NCBI RefSeq assembly: GCF_030268885.1
Contig: NZ_BSSA01000021.1
Span: forward strand, 62,001 to 126,000
DNA: 64,000 nt
Source: Kitasatospora phosalacinea
GTDB lineage: Bacteria; Actinomycetota; Actinomycetes; Streptomycetales; Streptomycetaceae
Reading direction: 5' to 3'
The first letter of the stretch is position 1, and each line of letters opens with the position of its first letter. Shown here one piece after another: positions 1 through 8,703 of this stretch. The notes under the pieces are model-generated. The model ran no database searches, had not been told where the DNA came from, and saw nothing but the letters and a program-made list of their open reading frames with translations. Position numbers and translations under genes: made by a program.

Positions 1-1562
1 ACCGGCACCCGCGCCAGTTCGGTGTCCGGCACCGTCAGCGGGTCGTCCGCCAGCACCGTCAGGTCGGCCCGGTGGCCGGGGGCGAGGCGTCCGGCGCGGT
101 CCTCCTCGCCCGCCGCCCAGGCCGGGGCGAGGGTGTAGCCGACGAGCGCCTGCAGCGGGGTGAGGGCCTGGCCGGGCAGGTGCGGGGGCTGGCCGAGGTC
201 GCGGCTGGGGCGCCGGTGGCGGGCCCCGGCCATCACGCCGAGCGGTTCGAAGGGGGCGATCGGCCAGTCCGAGCCGAGGACGACCCGGGCCCCGGCGTCG
301 GCCAGGTCGCGGCAGCGGAAGGCCCGGTTGGCGCGCTCCTCGCCGAGCCGCCGGGACCAGTTGTCGGTGTGGTCGGCCCGGGTGTACTCGGTGCAGTGGG
401 TGGGCTGCATGGAGGCGGTCACGCCCAGGGCGGCGAACCGGGCGACGGTGTCGTCGGGCACCGTCTCGACGTGCTCGACCCGGTGCCGGGCGCCCGGGCC
501 GTGCGCGGCGACGGCCCGCTCGACCGCGTCCAGGACGTGCCGGACGGCGGCGTCCCCGATCGCGTGGGTGGCGGTGGGCACCCCGGCGCGGTGGAGTTCG
601 CCGATCACCCGGGTGTACGCGGCGGGGTCCGGCCAGAACGCGCCGGTGGACTCGCCGTGGCAGTCGGGGTGTTCGAGCCAGGCGGTGCCGTTGTCGATGG
701 TGCCGTCCATGAACAGCTTGGCCCCGGCGACCCGCCAGCGGCGGCCGCCCTCGCCCTGGCGGCGGACGAGTTCGGCCAGCTCCGCCGGGCCCGCGCCGGG
801 CTGCACCCAGGGGGCGATCCGCAGCCGAAGCGGGAGCTGCCCGCGCTCCTCCAGGGCGGCGTAGACGGCCAGGCTCTCGCCGTTGGCGTCCATCGCGTGG
901 CCGCCGGTGAGGCCCGCCGCGGCCATCCGCCGCAGCACGTCGGCGCTGGCCCGGCAGAGTTCCTCGAAGCTCGGGCGGGGGGCGACGGCCTCGACGAGTT
1001 CGCAGGCGGCGTCCTCCAGCAGCAGGCCGGTGGGACGGCCGGAGGCGTCGCAGACCACCTCGGCCGAGCCCTGGTCGAAGCGGCGCGGCCCGTCGATCCC
1101 GGCCAGTTCCAGGGCCCGGCGGCTGACCAGCATCGAGTGCGCGTCGAACAGGTCGATCGCGGCGGGGACGCCGTCCAGCACCGGCCCCACGCTGTCGGCC
1201 GAGACCGGCAGGCCGCCGAAGGCGTTCGGGTCGAGGCCCCAGCCGCGCAGCCACTGCCCGTCCTTCAACTCCCGCCGGGCGGCTGCCAGTTCGGCCCGAA
1301 GCCCGGCCAGGTCGGTGCAGCCGGAGAGGTCCGTCCCGGCGGTGCGCTCGGCGCCCGAGACGGGGTGCAGGTGGCCGTCCACCAGCCCGGGGACGACCAC
1401 CGCGCCGTCCAGGTCGATCGTCTCGGCGCCGCTCCCGCGCCCGCCGTCCGGCCCGAACCCGGCGATCCGGCCGCCGCTCAGGGCGAGCGTGTCGTGCGGC
1501 AGGAAGGCCCCGCTGCCGGGGTCGAGCAGCCGGGCGTTGGTCAGGACGAGGTCGGGGTGCAC
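1..1562 (-). CDS. Amidohydrolase family 3 (YtcJ-like), C-terminus cut by window edge
   Basis: Metal-dependent amidohydrolase of the YtcJ type, probably hydrolysing an amide or imide in the cytoplasm; substrate unknown. The translation begins VHPDLVLTNARLLDPG and carries the early metal motif VDGHLHP, then a long barrel with THAIGDAA, a later RVEHVETV and GSDWPI near the end, all usual for this family. The GTG start at 1562 is preceded by AGGAG in the right place. About 520 codons are present, and the last stretch (PDTELARVPV) suggests only a few dozen residues are missing. It starts 11 bases after the TetR stop, so the two are co-transcribed. The divergent NCS1 permease suggests the pair imports and degrades a nucleobase-like or hydantoin-like compound; that is inference. 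Confidence 0.9.
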   Translation of the reverse strand, partial: MHPDLVLTNARLLDPGSGAFLPHDTLALSGGRIAGFGPDGGRGSGAETIDLDGAVVVPGLVDGHLHPVSGAERTAGTDLSGCTDLAGLRAELAAARRELKDGQWLRGWGLDPNAFGGLPVSADSVGPVLDGVPAAIDLFDAHSMLVSRRALELAGIDGPRRFDQGSAEVVCDASGRPTGLLLEDAACELVEAVAPRPSFEELCRASADVLRRMAAAGLTGGHAMDANGESLAVYAALEERGQLPLRLRIAPWVQPGAGPAELAELVRRQGEGGRRWRVAGAKLFMDGTIDNGTAWLEHPDCHGESTGAFWPDPAAYTRVIGELHRAGVPTATHAIGDAAVRHVLDAVERAVAAHGPGARHRVEHVETVPDDTVARFAALGVTASMQPTHCTEYTRADHTDNWSRRLGEERANRAFRCRDLADAGARVVLGSDWPIAPFEPLGVMAGARHRRPSRDLGQPPHLPGQALTPLQALVGYTLAPAWAAGEEDRAGRLAPGHRADLTVLADDPLTVPDTELARVP

Positions 1563-1573
1563 GGGAGGGCTCC

Positions 1574-2221
1574 TCAGCGGTGGTGCGGTCGGTGCGGGGT
1601 GCCGAGCGTCCCGGCCGGGAGGCCGAGTTCGCGTTCGGCGAGGGCGTGCGCCATCCCGGTGACCGCCGCGGGTCGTCCGGTGCGTTCGGTGTTGGCGTGC
1701 GCCCCCAGGCCGTCCAGGACGACCAGGAGCTGGATCGCGGTGACGTGCGGGTCCGGGGCGCGGAACTCCCCGGCCTCGACGCCGTCGCGCAGCAGTGCCG
1801 TCAGCGCGTCCCGCCAGAGCGCCTCCTGCCGGTCGACCCGCTCCCGCAGGGCGGGGCGGAACCGGCTGAGGTGGCGGGCGTTCAGCCACAGTCGGCTCAG
1901 CTCGTCGTAGCGCGGCCCCTCGGTGCGTTCGAGGAAGCGGGCCAGCCGCCGCACCGCCGGGAGGGCGGCGTCGGCGTCGGGCAGCAGGTCGGCCAGTTCG
2001 CCGCCCGCGGCGGTGCCGAAGGCTTCGGCGACCAGTTCCTCGGCGACCGGGAAGTAGTGGCTGATCAGTCCGGGGCGGACGTCCAGCTCCTCGGCGACCC
2101 GCCGCATCGTGATGCACTCCAGGCCCTCGGCGAGGGCGATCCGGGCCGCGGTGGCCACGATCTCCGCCCGCCTGGCCTCGGGGTTCTTGCGCACCCGTTT
2201 CGGCTGGACGCTTGACGACAT
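1574..2221 (-). CDS. TetR/AcrR-family transcriptional repressor
   Basis: 215-residue DNA-binding regulator. The N-terminal helix-turn-helix reads EIVATAARIALAEGLECITMRRVAEELDVRPGLISHYF, which is classical TetR and close to the BetI/RutR kind; the rest is a helical ligand-binding domain. I chose the ATG at 2221 (MSSSVQPKRV) because longer frames run through the divergent promoter region. A 22-bp palindrome starts 11 bases upstream, as expected for an autoregulated divergent repressor. It probably controls the downstream amidohydrolase and the divergent permease and senses their substrate. The ligand cannot be named from sequence. Confidence 0.9.
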   Translation of the reverse strand: MSSSVQPKRVRKNPEARRAEIVATAARIALAEGLECITMRRVAEELDVRPGLISHYFPVAEELVAEAFGTAAGGELADLLPDADAALPAVRRLARFLERTEGPRYDELSRLWLNARHLSRFRPALRERVDRQEALWRDALTALLRDGVEAGEFRAPDPHVTAIQLLVVLDGLGAHANTERTGRPAAVTGMAHALAERELGLPAGTLGTPHRPHHR

Positions 2222-2231
2222 GCCCCGCACG

Positions 2232-2253
2232 CTATTGGATGTGCGACCAATAG
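2232..2253. promoter_or_regulatory. Palindromic operator between TetR and the NCS1 permease
   Basis: Perfect inverted repeat CTATTGG-N8-CCAATAG lying between the divergent regulator and permease starts. Position and symmetry fit a TetR dimer site that could repress both directions. Confidence 0.75.
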
Positions 2254-2330
2254 ACAAGCCGCCTGCCGCACCGGCCGCTCCCGCACCGCCGACCGCACCG
2301 GCACCCGTACTCGAAACCTCGGAGGACTCC

Positions 2331-3764
2331 ATGGAATCCACGATTCCAGACCCCCACACGGAGCTCCCCACTCCCCCGCCCACGGCCGACCGGGCCGGAC
2401 GGATCGAAGCCCACGGCATCGACCACATCCCCGACTCCGAGCGCCACGGCCGCCCCCGCGACCTGTTCGCCGTCTGGGCCGCCCCCAACGTCAGCTACCT
2501 CAACCTGGTGGTCGGCGGCACCCTGGTGCTGATCGGGCTCGACCTGTGGCAGTCGCTGGCCGTCATCGTGGTCGGCAACCTGCTCTGGGCCGGCGTCGGC
2601 CTGCTCGCCGTCAGCGGCCCGGCCGCGGGCGCCCCCAGCGAGGTGATCATGCGGGCCATGTTCGGCGTCCGCGGCAACCGGGTGAACATCGCCGTCACCG
2701 GCTGGCTGGTCTCGGTCTGCTACCTCGCCCTCAACTGGGCCGCCGCCTCGCTCGCCGCGTTCGGCCTCGCCGAACGGGCCGGCCTCACCCCCGGCACCCC
2801 GCTCAAGGTCCTGGTCATCGCCTCGATCGCGGCCGCCACCCTGGCCATCTCGGTCTACGGCCACGCCACCATCGTCCGGCTGTACGGGCCCTTCACCCTC
2901 GTCCTGACCGCGGTCTTCCTGCTGCTCACCGGCTACCTGCTGACCGGCGGCCACACCGACTGGCACTACCGGCCCGCCGAACCCCTGCACGGCGGCGCCC
3001 TGGTCGCCGCCCTGGCTGGCGGCACCGCGCTGATCGCCTCCGCGCCGCTCTCCTACTCCACCAGCGCCGACTTCTCCCGCTACCTCCCCCGCGCCGCCTC
3101 CCCCCGCGCGGTGGCGGGCTGGACGGCGCTCGGCGCCTTCGTCCCCAGCGTCCTGTTCACCGCACTGGGCACCCTCGCCGCCACCACCCTCGACATGACG
3201 GACCCCCAGGCCGCCCTCACCGCCGTCCTCCCCGGCTGGCTGCGCCCGCTCTTCCTGCTCGCCGTCGTGCTCAGCGCGGTCGCCAACAACGCCATGACCG
3301 CCTACTCCTCCGGCCTCGCCCTGCAGGCCGTCGGCCTGCGCATCCGCCGCTCCCGCAGCGTCGCCCTGGACGGGGCGCTCGGCGTCGCACTGACCCTGTA
3401 CGCGCTGCTGGTCTCCAACTTCCTCGACACCGTCAACAACGTGCTGGAGCTGATGGTCGCCCTCACCGGCCCGGTGATGGCCGTCTACGCCGCCGACATC
3501 CTGCTGCGCCGCAACCGCTACCACGGCCCCGACCTCACCGACGAGAGCCCCGCCTCCCCGCACTGGTACTCCCACGGCGTCAACCCGGCCGGCGCCGCCG
3601 CCCTCCTCCTCGGCACCGCCGCCGCGACGCTCTGCCTCGCCACCCCGGTCTTCACCGGCGCCCTGGCCCGCCTCGCCGGGGGCACCGACCTGTCCCTCCC
3701 GGCCGGCATGCTCACCGCCGCCGCCACCTACTGGCTGCTCGCGCGCCGCGCCCGCACCGCCTAG
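2331..3764 (+). CDS. NCS1-family purine/cytosine permease
   Basis: 477-residue membrane transporter of the nucleobase:cation symporter 1 family (CodB/allantoin/hydantoin permease type). It begins MESTIPDPHTELP; GGAGGA sits 5 bases before this ATG, and the frame upstream is a shadow. About twelve hydrophobic segments follow a short cytoplasmic N-terminus that includes IEAHGIDHIPDSERHGRPRDLFAVW. The first membrane segment WAAPNVSYLNLVVGG and later SYSTSADFSRYLP are typical of the family. It is divergent to the TetR gene and amidohydrolase and probably supplies that enzyme's substrate. Cytosine, a purine, allantoin or a hydantoin are all possible. Confidence 0.9.
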   Translation: MESTIPDPHTELPTPPPTADRAGRIEAHGIDHIPDSERHGRPRDLFAVWAAPNVSYLNLVVGGTLVLIGLDLWQSLAVIVVGNLLWAGVGLLAVSGPAAGAPSEVIMRAMFGVRGNRVNIAVTGWLVSVCYLALNWAAASLAAFGLAERAGLTPGTPLKVLVIASIAAATLAISVYGHATIVRLYGPFTLVLTAVFLLLTGYLLTGGHTDWHYRPAEPLHGGALVAALAGGTALIASAPLSYSTSADFSRYLPRAASPRAVAGWTALGAFVPSVLFTALGTLAATTLDMTDPQAALTAVLPGWLRPLFLLAVVLSAVANNAMTAYSSGLALQAVGLRIRRSRSVALDGALGVALTLYALLVSNFLDTVNNVLELMVALTGPVMAVYAADILLRRNRYHGPDLTDESPASPHWYSHGVNPAGAAALLLGTAAATLCLATPVFTGALARLAGGTDLSLPAGMLTAAATYWLLARRARTA

Positions 3765-3770
3765 CCGAAC

Positions 3771-3814
3771 GGCGAGGTCCCCGCGCCCCGTCGAAGGGGT
3801 GCGGGGACCTCGCC
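3771..3814. terminator. Bidirectional hairpin terminator
   Basis: Long GC-rich inverted repeat beginning GGCGAGGTCCCCGC with its complement after a short loop. It separates the convergent permease and L,D-transpeptidase genes. Confidence 0.8.
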
Positions 3815-3819
3815 GCGCG

Positions 3820-5109
3820 TCACCGGCTCGTGCTCGCCGACGGGCTCGGGCCGGTGTTCACCGACGGGCTCGGCGTCGCGTTCACCGCCTCCGCGGGCGC
3901 CGTGCTGACCGGCTTGCCCAGCGCGCTGTGCTTCACGTACTCGTCGAAGGCGATGTTCCAGTCGCCGAAGCCGTTGCCGAACGGCTCCATCTCGTGGCCC
4001 TTGCTGTTGACCACCTGCACGATGTCACCGACCCGGGTGTTGTCGAAGAACCACTTCGCCTCGTCGGTGCTCATCCCGGTGCAGCCGTGGCTGACGTTCT
4101 CCTTGCCCTGCGCCCACACCGACCACGGCGCGGCGTGGACGTACTCGCCGCTCCAGGTGACCCGGGTGGCCCACTTCACGTCCAGGTCGTAGGACTCGCT
4201 GCTGCCCGCCGCGATGCCGATGGTCTCGCTGCTCATTCGGACGTCGGACTCCTGGCCGAGCACCACCTTGACGCCGTTGCGGGTGTCGAAGCCGGGCTTG
4301 CCGGTGGTGACCGGGATGGTCTTCACCACCTCGCCGTTGCGCTTGTACGTCAACTGGTCGGTGCCGGCGTCGACCAGCGCCTCGATCCGGTCGCCGGTGC
4401 GCAGGGCCAGGCTCTGCTGCTCGCCGCCGTAGACGCCGTCGGATATCCGGATGCCGGGCAGGTCGTAGGCGAGCTTGACGGTGGTGTTGGCCGGCCAGTA
4501 CTCCTGCGGCCGGAAGTGCAGGTTCTCGTCGTCGACCCAGTACCAGGCGCCGGTGACCGCGGGCTGCGAGGTGACGGTGAGGCCGCGTTCGATCTGCTGC
4601 CGGGCCGCCGGGTCGGTGACCGCCTCGGAGAGCTTGACGGTGAGCGGCTGGCCGACGCCGTAGACGCCGCTGCCCGAGCTGTCGGGGCCCAGCTCGGCGG
4701 TGACGACGTGCTGCGCCTCCGCGGTGCTGAAGGTGGAGTCGGTCTGGCCGTGGCCGCCCCTGCCGTCCTCGGCCGCGACCTTGACGGTGTACGCGGCCCC
4801 GGCCCGGAGCGGGTCGGTGGTCTGCCAGTGCTGCCGGTCGGCGGCGAGCTCGCCGGCCACCGGTTTTCCGTCGGGGCCGGTGACGGTGACGGCGGCGAGC
4901 TTGTTGCTGCCGTCCGTGGTGACGCTGAACGCCTTCGCCGGGTCGGCCTTCTCCCCGGCGGCCGAGGTGTGGATCAGCGGGGCCACGTCGATCTGACGGG
5001 CCGTTTCCTTCTCCGACGTACCGCCGGCGGAGCAGGCGGCGACGGGGGTGAGCACCAGCGCGGCGGCCAGTGCGGTCCGGCTGGAGCCGGATATCCGAGA
5101 GCCCTTCAA
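3820..5109 (-). CDS. L,D-transpeptidase lipoprotein (YkuD domain, Ig-like N-terminal repeats)
   Basis: 429-residue cell-wall enzyme that makes 3-3 peptidoglycan cross-links outside the membrane. The signal peptide ends in a lipobox with Cys26 (LTPVAAC), so it should be a lipoprotein. Residues about 50-250 look like the tandem immunoglobulin-like domains of actinobacterial Ldt enzymes. The C-terminal YkuD domain carries the catalytic SHGCTGMS motif with Cys343 and the preceding His341. The last 25 residues are Ser/Thr/Pro-rich. It is transcribed alone in front of the oxidase operon. The family is well conserved in streptomycetes and related to mycobacterial LdtMt2. Confidence 0.95.
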   Translation of the reverse strand: MKGSRISGSSRTALAAALVLTPVAACSAGGTSEKETARQIDVAPLIHTSAAGEKADPAKAFSVTTDGSNKLAAVTVTGPDGKPVAGELAADRQHWQTTDPLRAGAAYTVKVAAEDGRGGHGQTDSTFSTAEAQHVVTAELGPDSSGSGVYGVGQPLTVKLSEAVTDPAARQQIERGLTVTSQPAVTGAWYWVDDENLHFRPQEYWPANTTVKLAYDLPGIRISDGVYGGEQQSLALRTGDRIEALVDAGTDQLTYKRNGEVVKTIPVTTGKPGFDTRNGVKVVLGQESDVRMSSETIGIAAGSSESYDLDVKWATRVTWSGEYVHAAPWSVWAQGKENVSHGCTGMSTDEAKWFFDNTRVGDIVQVVNSKGHEMEPFGNGFGDWNIAFDEYVKHSALGKPVSTAPAEAVNATPSPSVNTGPSPSASTSR

Positions 5110-5217
5110 CGGAACCTCCCAGGGGTATGAACCTGCCCAGAGCCTAGGAAGGCGTCACCCGGGCGGCACTCCGGGTAACCCGGGCGGGGGACGACTCCCG
5201 GTAACCCCCGGGGAACG

Positions 5218-5259
5218 ACGGCGGGCCGGGCACCCCCGAGGGGGAACCCGGCCCGCCGT
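5218..5259. terminator. Hairpin terminator after the ctaCDF operon
   Basis: Inverted repeat with arms ACGGCGGGCCGGG and CCCGGCCCGCCGT around a C/G-rich inner stem, located 30 bases downstream of the ctaF stop on the minus strand. Confidence 0.7.
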
Positions 5260-5289
5260 GCGGCTCGCGCGGCTCGCGCGCTCCGGAAC

Positions 5290-5706
5290 CTACTGGTTCT
5301 GGTTCTCGCCGCGGTAGAACTCGAAGACCCAGCCGAACAGGCCGATCAGGATGATCGGGATCGACCAGAACAGCAGCCACCAGCCGAAGATGACGCCGAG
5401 GAAGGCCAGCGCGCCACCGATCGCCAGGGAGAGCGGCTGCCAGCTGTGCGGGGCGAAGAAGCCCACCTCGCCGGCGTCGTCCGAGACCTGGGCCTCGGGG
5501 TTGTCGCCCGCACCGGTGTCCACCCGCTTGGCGGTGAACGCCAGGTAGAAGCCGATGAAGGCGGCCAGGCCGAAGGCCAGGAAGAGCGCGGTGGTGCCCG
5601 CGGCCTCCAGGCCGTGGTCCGACTTACTGGTCCAGACCATGTAGGTGATGGCGATGGCCAGGATGAACACGGCCAGACCGGCGAAGATCTTTCCCTGTTC
5701 CTTCAT
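5290..5706 (-). CDS. ctaF: Cytochrome c oxidase subunit 4 (actinobacterial type)
   Basis: 138-residue membrane subunit of the aa3 oxidase found in actinobacteria. Two N-terminal transmembrane segments ([19 protein letters not shown] and an [23 protein letters not shown] stretch) are followed by an acidic loop and a C-terminal pair ending in [14 protein letters not shown]. Its ATG overlaps the ctaD stop by four bases, so it is translationally coupled. It has no catalytic metal site and is a structural partner of CtaD in the cytochrome bcc-aa3 supercomplex. Confidence 0.95.
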   Translation of the reverse strand: MKEQGKIFAGLAVFILAIAITYMVWTSKSDHGLEAAGTTALFLAFGLAAFIGFYLAFTAKRVDTGAGDNPEAQVSDDAGEVGFFAPHSWQPLSLAIGGALAFLGVIFGWWLLFWSIPIILIGLFGWVFEFYRGENQNQ

Positions 5707-7481
5707 CGGGCGTCACCCTCATTCTTGCCCTTGCCCAGCGACGGACGGTCGTACTGCGCGGGGGTCACACCCTCGAAGTGCTTGGCCGGCTCACCGTGGT
5801 TCTCCAGGTAGTCCAGCGCGGCGATCTCCGGGTGGTGCAGGTCGAAGGCCGGGGACTCGGAGCGGATCCGCGGCAGGGTGGTGAAGTTGTGCCGCGGCGG
5901 CGGGCAGGAGGTCGCCCACTCCAGCGAGCGGCCGTAGCCCCACGGGTCGTCGACGTTGACCTTCTCGCCGTACTTGGCGGTCTTCCAGACGTTGTAGAGG
6001 AACGGCAGGATCGACAGGCCGAGCAGGAACGAGCCGATGGTCGAGATGGTGTTCAGCGTGGTGAAGCCGTCCGAGGCCAGGTAGTCCGCGTAGCGGCGGG
6101 GCATGCCCTCGGCGCCCAGCCAGTGCTGGACCAGGAAGGTGGTGTGGAAGCCGATGAACAGCGTCCAGAAGGTGATCTTGCCGAGGCGCTCGTCCAGCAT
6201 CTTGCCGGTCATCTTCGGCCACCAGAAGTGGAAGCCGGCGAACATCGCGAAGACGACGGTGCCGAAGACCACGTAGTGGAAGTGCGCGACGACGAAGTAC
6301 GAGTCCGAGACGTGGAAGTCGATCGGCGGGGAGGCCAGCAGCACGCCGGTCAGACCGCCGAACAGGAAGGTGACCAGGAAGCCGATCGTCCAGAGCATCG
6401 GGGTCTCGAAGCTCAGCGAGCCCTTCCACATGGTGCCGACCCAGTTGAAGAACTTCACACCGGTCGGGACCGCGATCAGGAAGGTCATGAACGAGAAGAA
6501 CGGCAGCAGGACCTGTCCGGTCACGTACATGTGGTGCGCCCACACCGTCACCGAGAGGCCGGCGATGGCGATGGTCGCGGCGATCAGGCCGGAGTAGCCG
6601 AACATCGGCTTGCGGCTGAAGACCGGGATGATCTCGGAGACGATGCCGAAGAACGGCAGCGCGATGATGTAGACCTCGGGGTGGCCGAAGAACCAGAACA
6701 GGTGCTGCCAGAGCAGCGCTCCGCCGTTCGTCGGGTCGAAGACGTGCGCCCCGAACTTGCGGTCCGCCTCCAGGGCGAACAGCGCGGCCGCGAGGACCGG
6801 GAAGGCCAGCAGGACCAGCACGGCGGTCAGCAGGACGTTCCAGACGAAGATCGACATCCGGAACATCGTCATGCCGGGGGCGCGCATGCAGATGATCGTG
6901 GTGATGAAGTTGACCGCGCCGAGGATGGTGCCGAAGCCGGAGAAGGCCAGACCCATGATCCACATGTCGGCGCCGATGCCCGGCGAGCGGACCGCGTCCG
7001 ACAGCGGCGAGTAGGCGAACCAGCCGAAGTCGGCCGCGCCCTGCGGGGTGACGAAGCCGGCCACCGCGATGACCGAGCCGAACAGGTACAGCCAGTAGGC
7101 GAACATGTTCAGACGCGGGAAGGCGACGTCGGGGGCGCCGATCTGGAGCGGCATGATCCAGTTGGCGAAGCCCGCGAACAGCGGGGTGGCGAACATCAGC
7201 AGCATGATCGTGCCGTGCATGGTGAACGCCTGGTTGAACTGCTCGTTCGACAGGATCTGGGTACCCGGGCGGGCCAGCTCGGCGCGCATGACCAGGGCGA
7301 GCACGCCACCGATCAGGAAGAAGGCGAACGAGGTCGCCAGGTACATCGTGCCGATCGTCTTGTGGTCAGTGGTGGTCAGCCACTTGATGATCGCGTTGCC
7401 CGGCTTGCGCACCCGCGGAGTCCCCGAGGTGACGGCCCCGGCTCCCCCACCGGCCGCGGCGGGCTCGTTGAGGATGGTCAC
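5703..7481 (-). CDS. ctaD: Cytochrome c oxidase subunit I
   Basis: 592-residue catalytic subunit of the aa3-type terminal oxidase in the cytoplasmic membrane; it reduces O2 to water and pumps protons. Twelve membrane segments are visible. Heme-copper signatures include [14 protein letters not shown] (CuB His-Tyr region), [10 protein letters not shown] (two CuB histidines) and [11 protein letters not shown] (heme ligands). The ATG overlaps the ctaC stop and the gene is followed directly by ctaF. The length is normal for streptomycete CtaD, including the hydrophilic C-terminal tail of about 60 residues. Confidence 0.97.
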   Translation of the reverse strand: MTILNEPAAAGGGAGAVTSGTPRVRKPGNAIIKWLTTTDHKTIGTMYLATSFAFFLIGGVLALVMRAELARPGTQILSNEQFNQAFTMHGTIMLLMFATPLFAGFANWIMPLQIGAPDVAFPRLNMFAYWLYLFGSVIAVAGFVTPQGAADFGWFAYSPLSDAVRSPGIGADMWIMGLAFSGFGTILGAVNFITTIICMRAPGMTMFRMSIFVWNVLLTAVLVLLAFPVLAAALFALEADRKFGAHVFDPTNGGALLWQHLFWFFGHPEVYIIALPFFGIVSEIIPVFSRKPMFGYSGLIAATIAIAGLSVTVWAHHMYVTGQVLLPFFSFMTFLIAVPTGVKFFNWVGTMWKGSLSFETPMLWTIGFLVTFLFGGLTGVLLASPPIDFHVSDSYFVVAHFHYVVFGTVVFAMFAGFHFWWPKMTGKMLDERLGKITFWTLFIGFHTTFLVQHWLGAEGMPRRYADYLASDGFTTLNTISTIGSFLLGLSILPFLYNVWKTAKYGEKVNVDDPWGYGRSLEWATSCPPPRHNFTTLPRIRSESPAFDLHHPEIAALDYLENHGEPAKHFEGVTPAQYDRPSLGKGKNEGDAR

Positions 7482-8338
7482 TTCTCTTCACTACTTCCCG
7501 TGGTGGGGAGGATGCCTGCGGGAACCGCGCCGGCCTGGCCCTTGTCGCGGAGTTCCTTGAGGTGCTGCTGGTAGTCGGCGGCCGACACGACCTTCACGTT
7601 GAACAGCATCCGCGAGTGGTCGACGCCGCAGAGCTCGGCGCACTTGCCGCGGTAGGTCCCGAGCGCGGTCGGGGTGACCTGGAACTCGTTCACCACGCCG
7701 GGCACGACGTCCATCTTCATCATGAAGTTGACGGGCCAGAAGTCGTGGATGACGTCGTTCGAGGTCAGCCGGAACTTCACGGTCTCGTTGATCGGCAGGT
7801 AGAGCGTCGGAGGCTCCTTGGTGCTGCCGACCTCGTACGCGGCCGTGGTGCTCGCCGGGTCCGGGATCTCGGAGTTCTCGTAGTTGAACGCCCAACTCCA
7901 CTGGAAGCCCACCACGTTGATGGTGTGCTGCGGCTTGGCGTCGACCTTCGTCAGGGTGGCCTCGTCGCGGGCGACGAAGTAGAACAGCACCGAGACGATG
8001 ACGAGGGGGACCGCGGTGTACAGCGCCTCGATGGGCACGTTGTACCGGGTCTGAGCGGGGACCTCCACCTTGGTGCGGCTGCGCCGGTGGAAGAACACGC
8101 TCCAGAGGATCAGACCCCACATCAATGCACCAACAACCAGAGCCGCGATCCACGAGCCCTGCCACATGTGAAGGACCAGCGGGCCTTCCTTGGTGACGGG
8201 ACTGGGGAGGCCAAGCCTGGGCAGGTCGTTGGCCGAGCAGCCGGTGGCGGTCGCGATGACGAGGCCCAGTGCCAGCGCCTGAGGCAGCTTCCGCCGCATC
8301 GTGCGCCGCGGCGAGCGGTCGGAGCCGTTGGGACTCAC
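7478..8338 (-). CDS. ctaC: Cytochrome c oxidase subunit II
   Basis: 286-residue subunit II that takes electrons from the cytochrome bcc complex through the CuA centre. It has an N-terminal export signal with a lipobox-like TATGC, two membrane helices, then an extracytoplasmic cupredoxin domain. The CuA ligands are visible in [12 protein letters not shown] (two Cys, His, Met), with the upstream His in [10 protein letters not shown]. It is the first gene of the ctaC-ctaD-ctaF operon. The promoter should lie in the 365-base gap shared with the divergent desulfurase gene. Confidence 0.97.
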   Translation of the reverse strand: MSPNGSDRSPRRTMRRKLPQALALGLVIATATGCSANDLPRLGLPSPVTKEGPLVLHMWQGSWIAALVVGALMWGLILWSVFFHRRSRTKVEVPAQTRYNVPIEALYTAVPLVIVSVLFYFVARDEATLTKVDAKPQHTINVVGFQWSWAFNYENSEIPDPASTTAAYEVGSTKEPPTLYLPINETVKFRLTSNDVIHDFWPVNFMMKMDVVPGVVNEFQVTPTALGTYRGKCAELCGVDHSRMLFNVKVVSAADYQQHLKELRDKGQAGAVPAGILPTTGSSEEK

Positions 8339-8703
8339 GTAGCGCCTTCCCGAAGTCTCGCCCGCGAACGCACCACCGGGAGGAGCCTGTTGTCAGGGTC
8401 TCCTCGGCGGTCCGGCCACGGGCACGGTTTGAATGCTTATGCGGGCCAAACGCTACTCCATCCTTATGCGGCACTCACGGGCAGCCCCTGGTAACGCGCC
8501 GCCCGGCTACCCGTTCGGCACCCCGTGGGGTGAACCACCCCCGCGGGACGGATGGAGTCGCAGGTCATGGCGGACATCCGAGCCTCTCACGACCGAACGG
8601 GCGACCGTACTGCGACACGCGGGTGACGGGCCGTCGGCCACCCCGCGGCGACGGGAGGAATCACCCCGTATGGGGCAGCCCCCGCGTCGTCTACGGTGGC
8701 CGG
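8339..8703. other. Divergent intergenic region, no gene supported
   Basis: Lies between ctaC and the cysteine desulfurase fusion. It contains two copies of TTATGCGG about 25 bases apart (near 8438 and 8463), and a TACGGT at 8692-8697 placed as a -10 box for a leaderless start at 8704. No protein-like frame was recognised here; frames from the desulfurase merely run through it. Confidence 0.6.
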
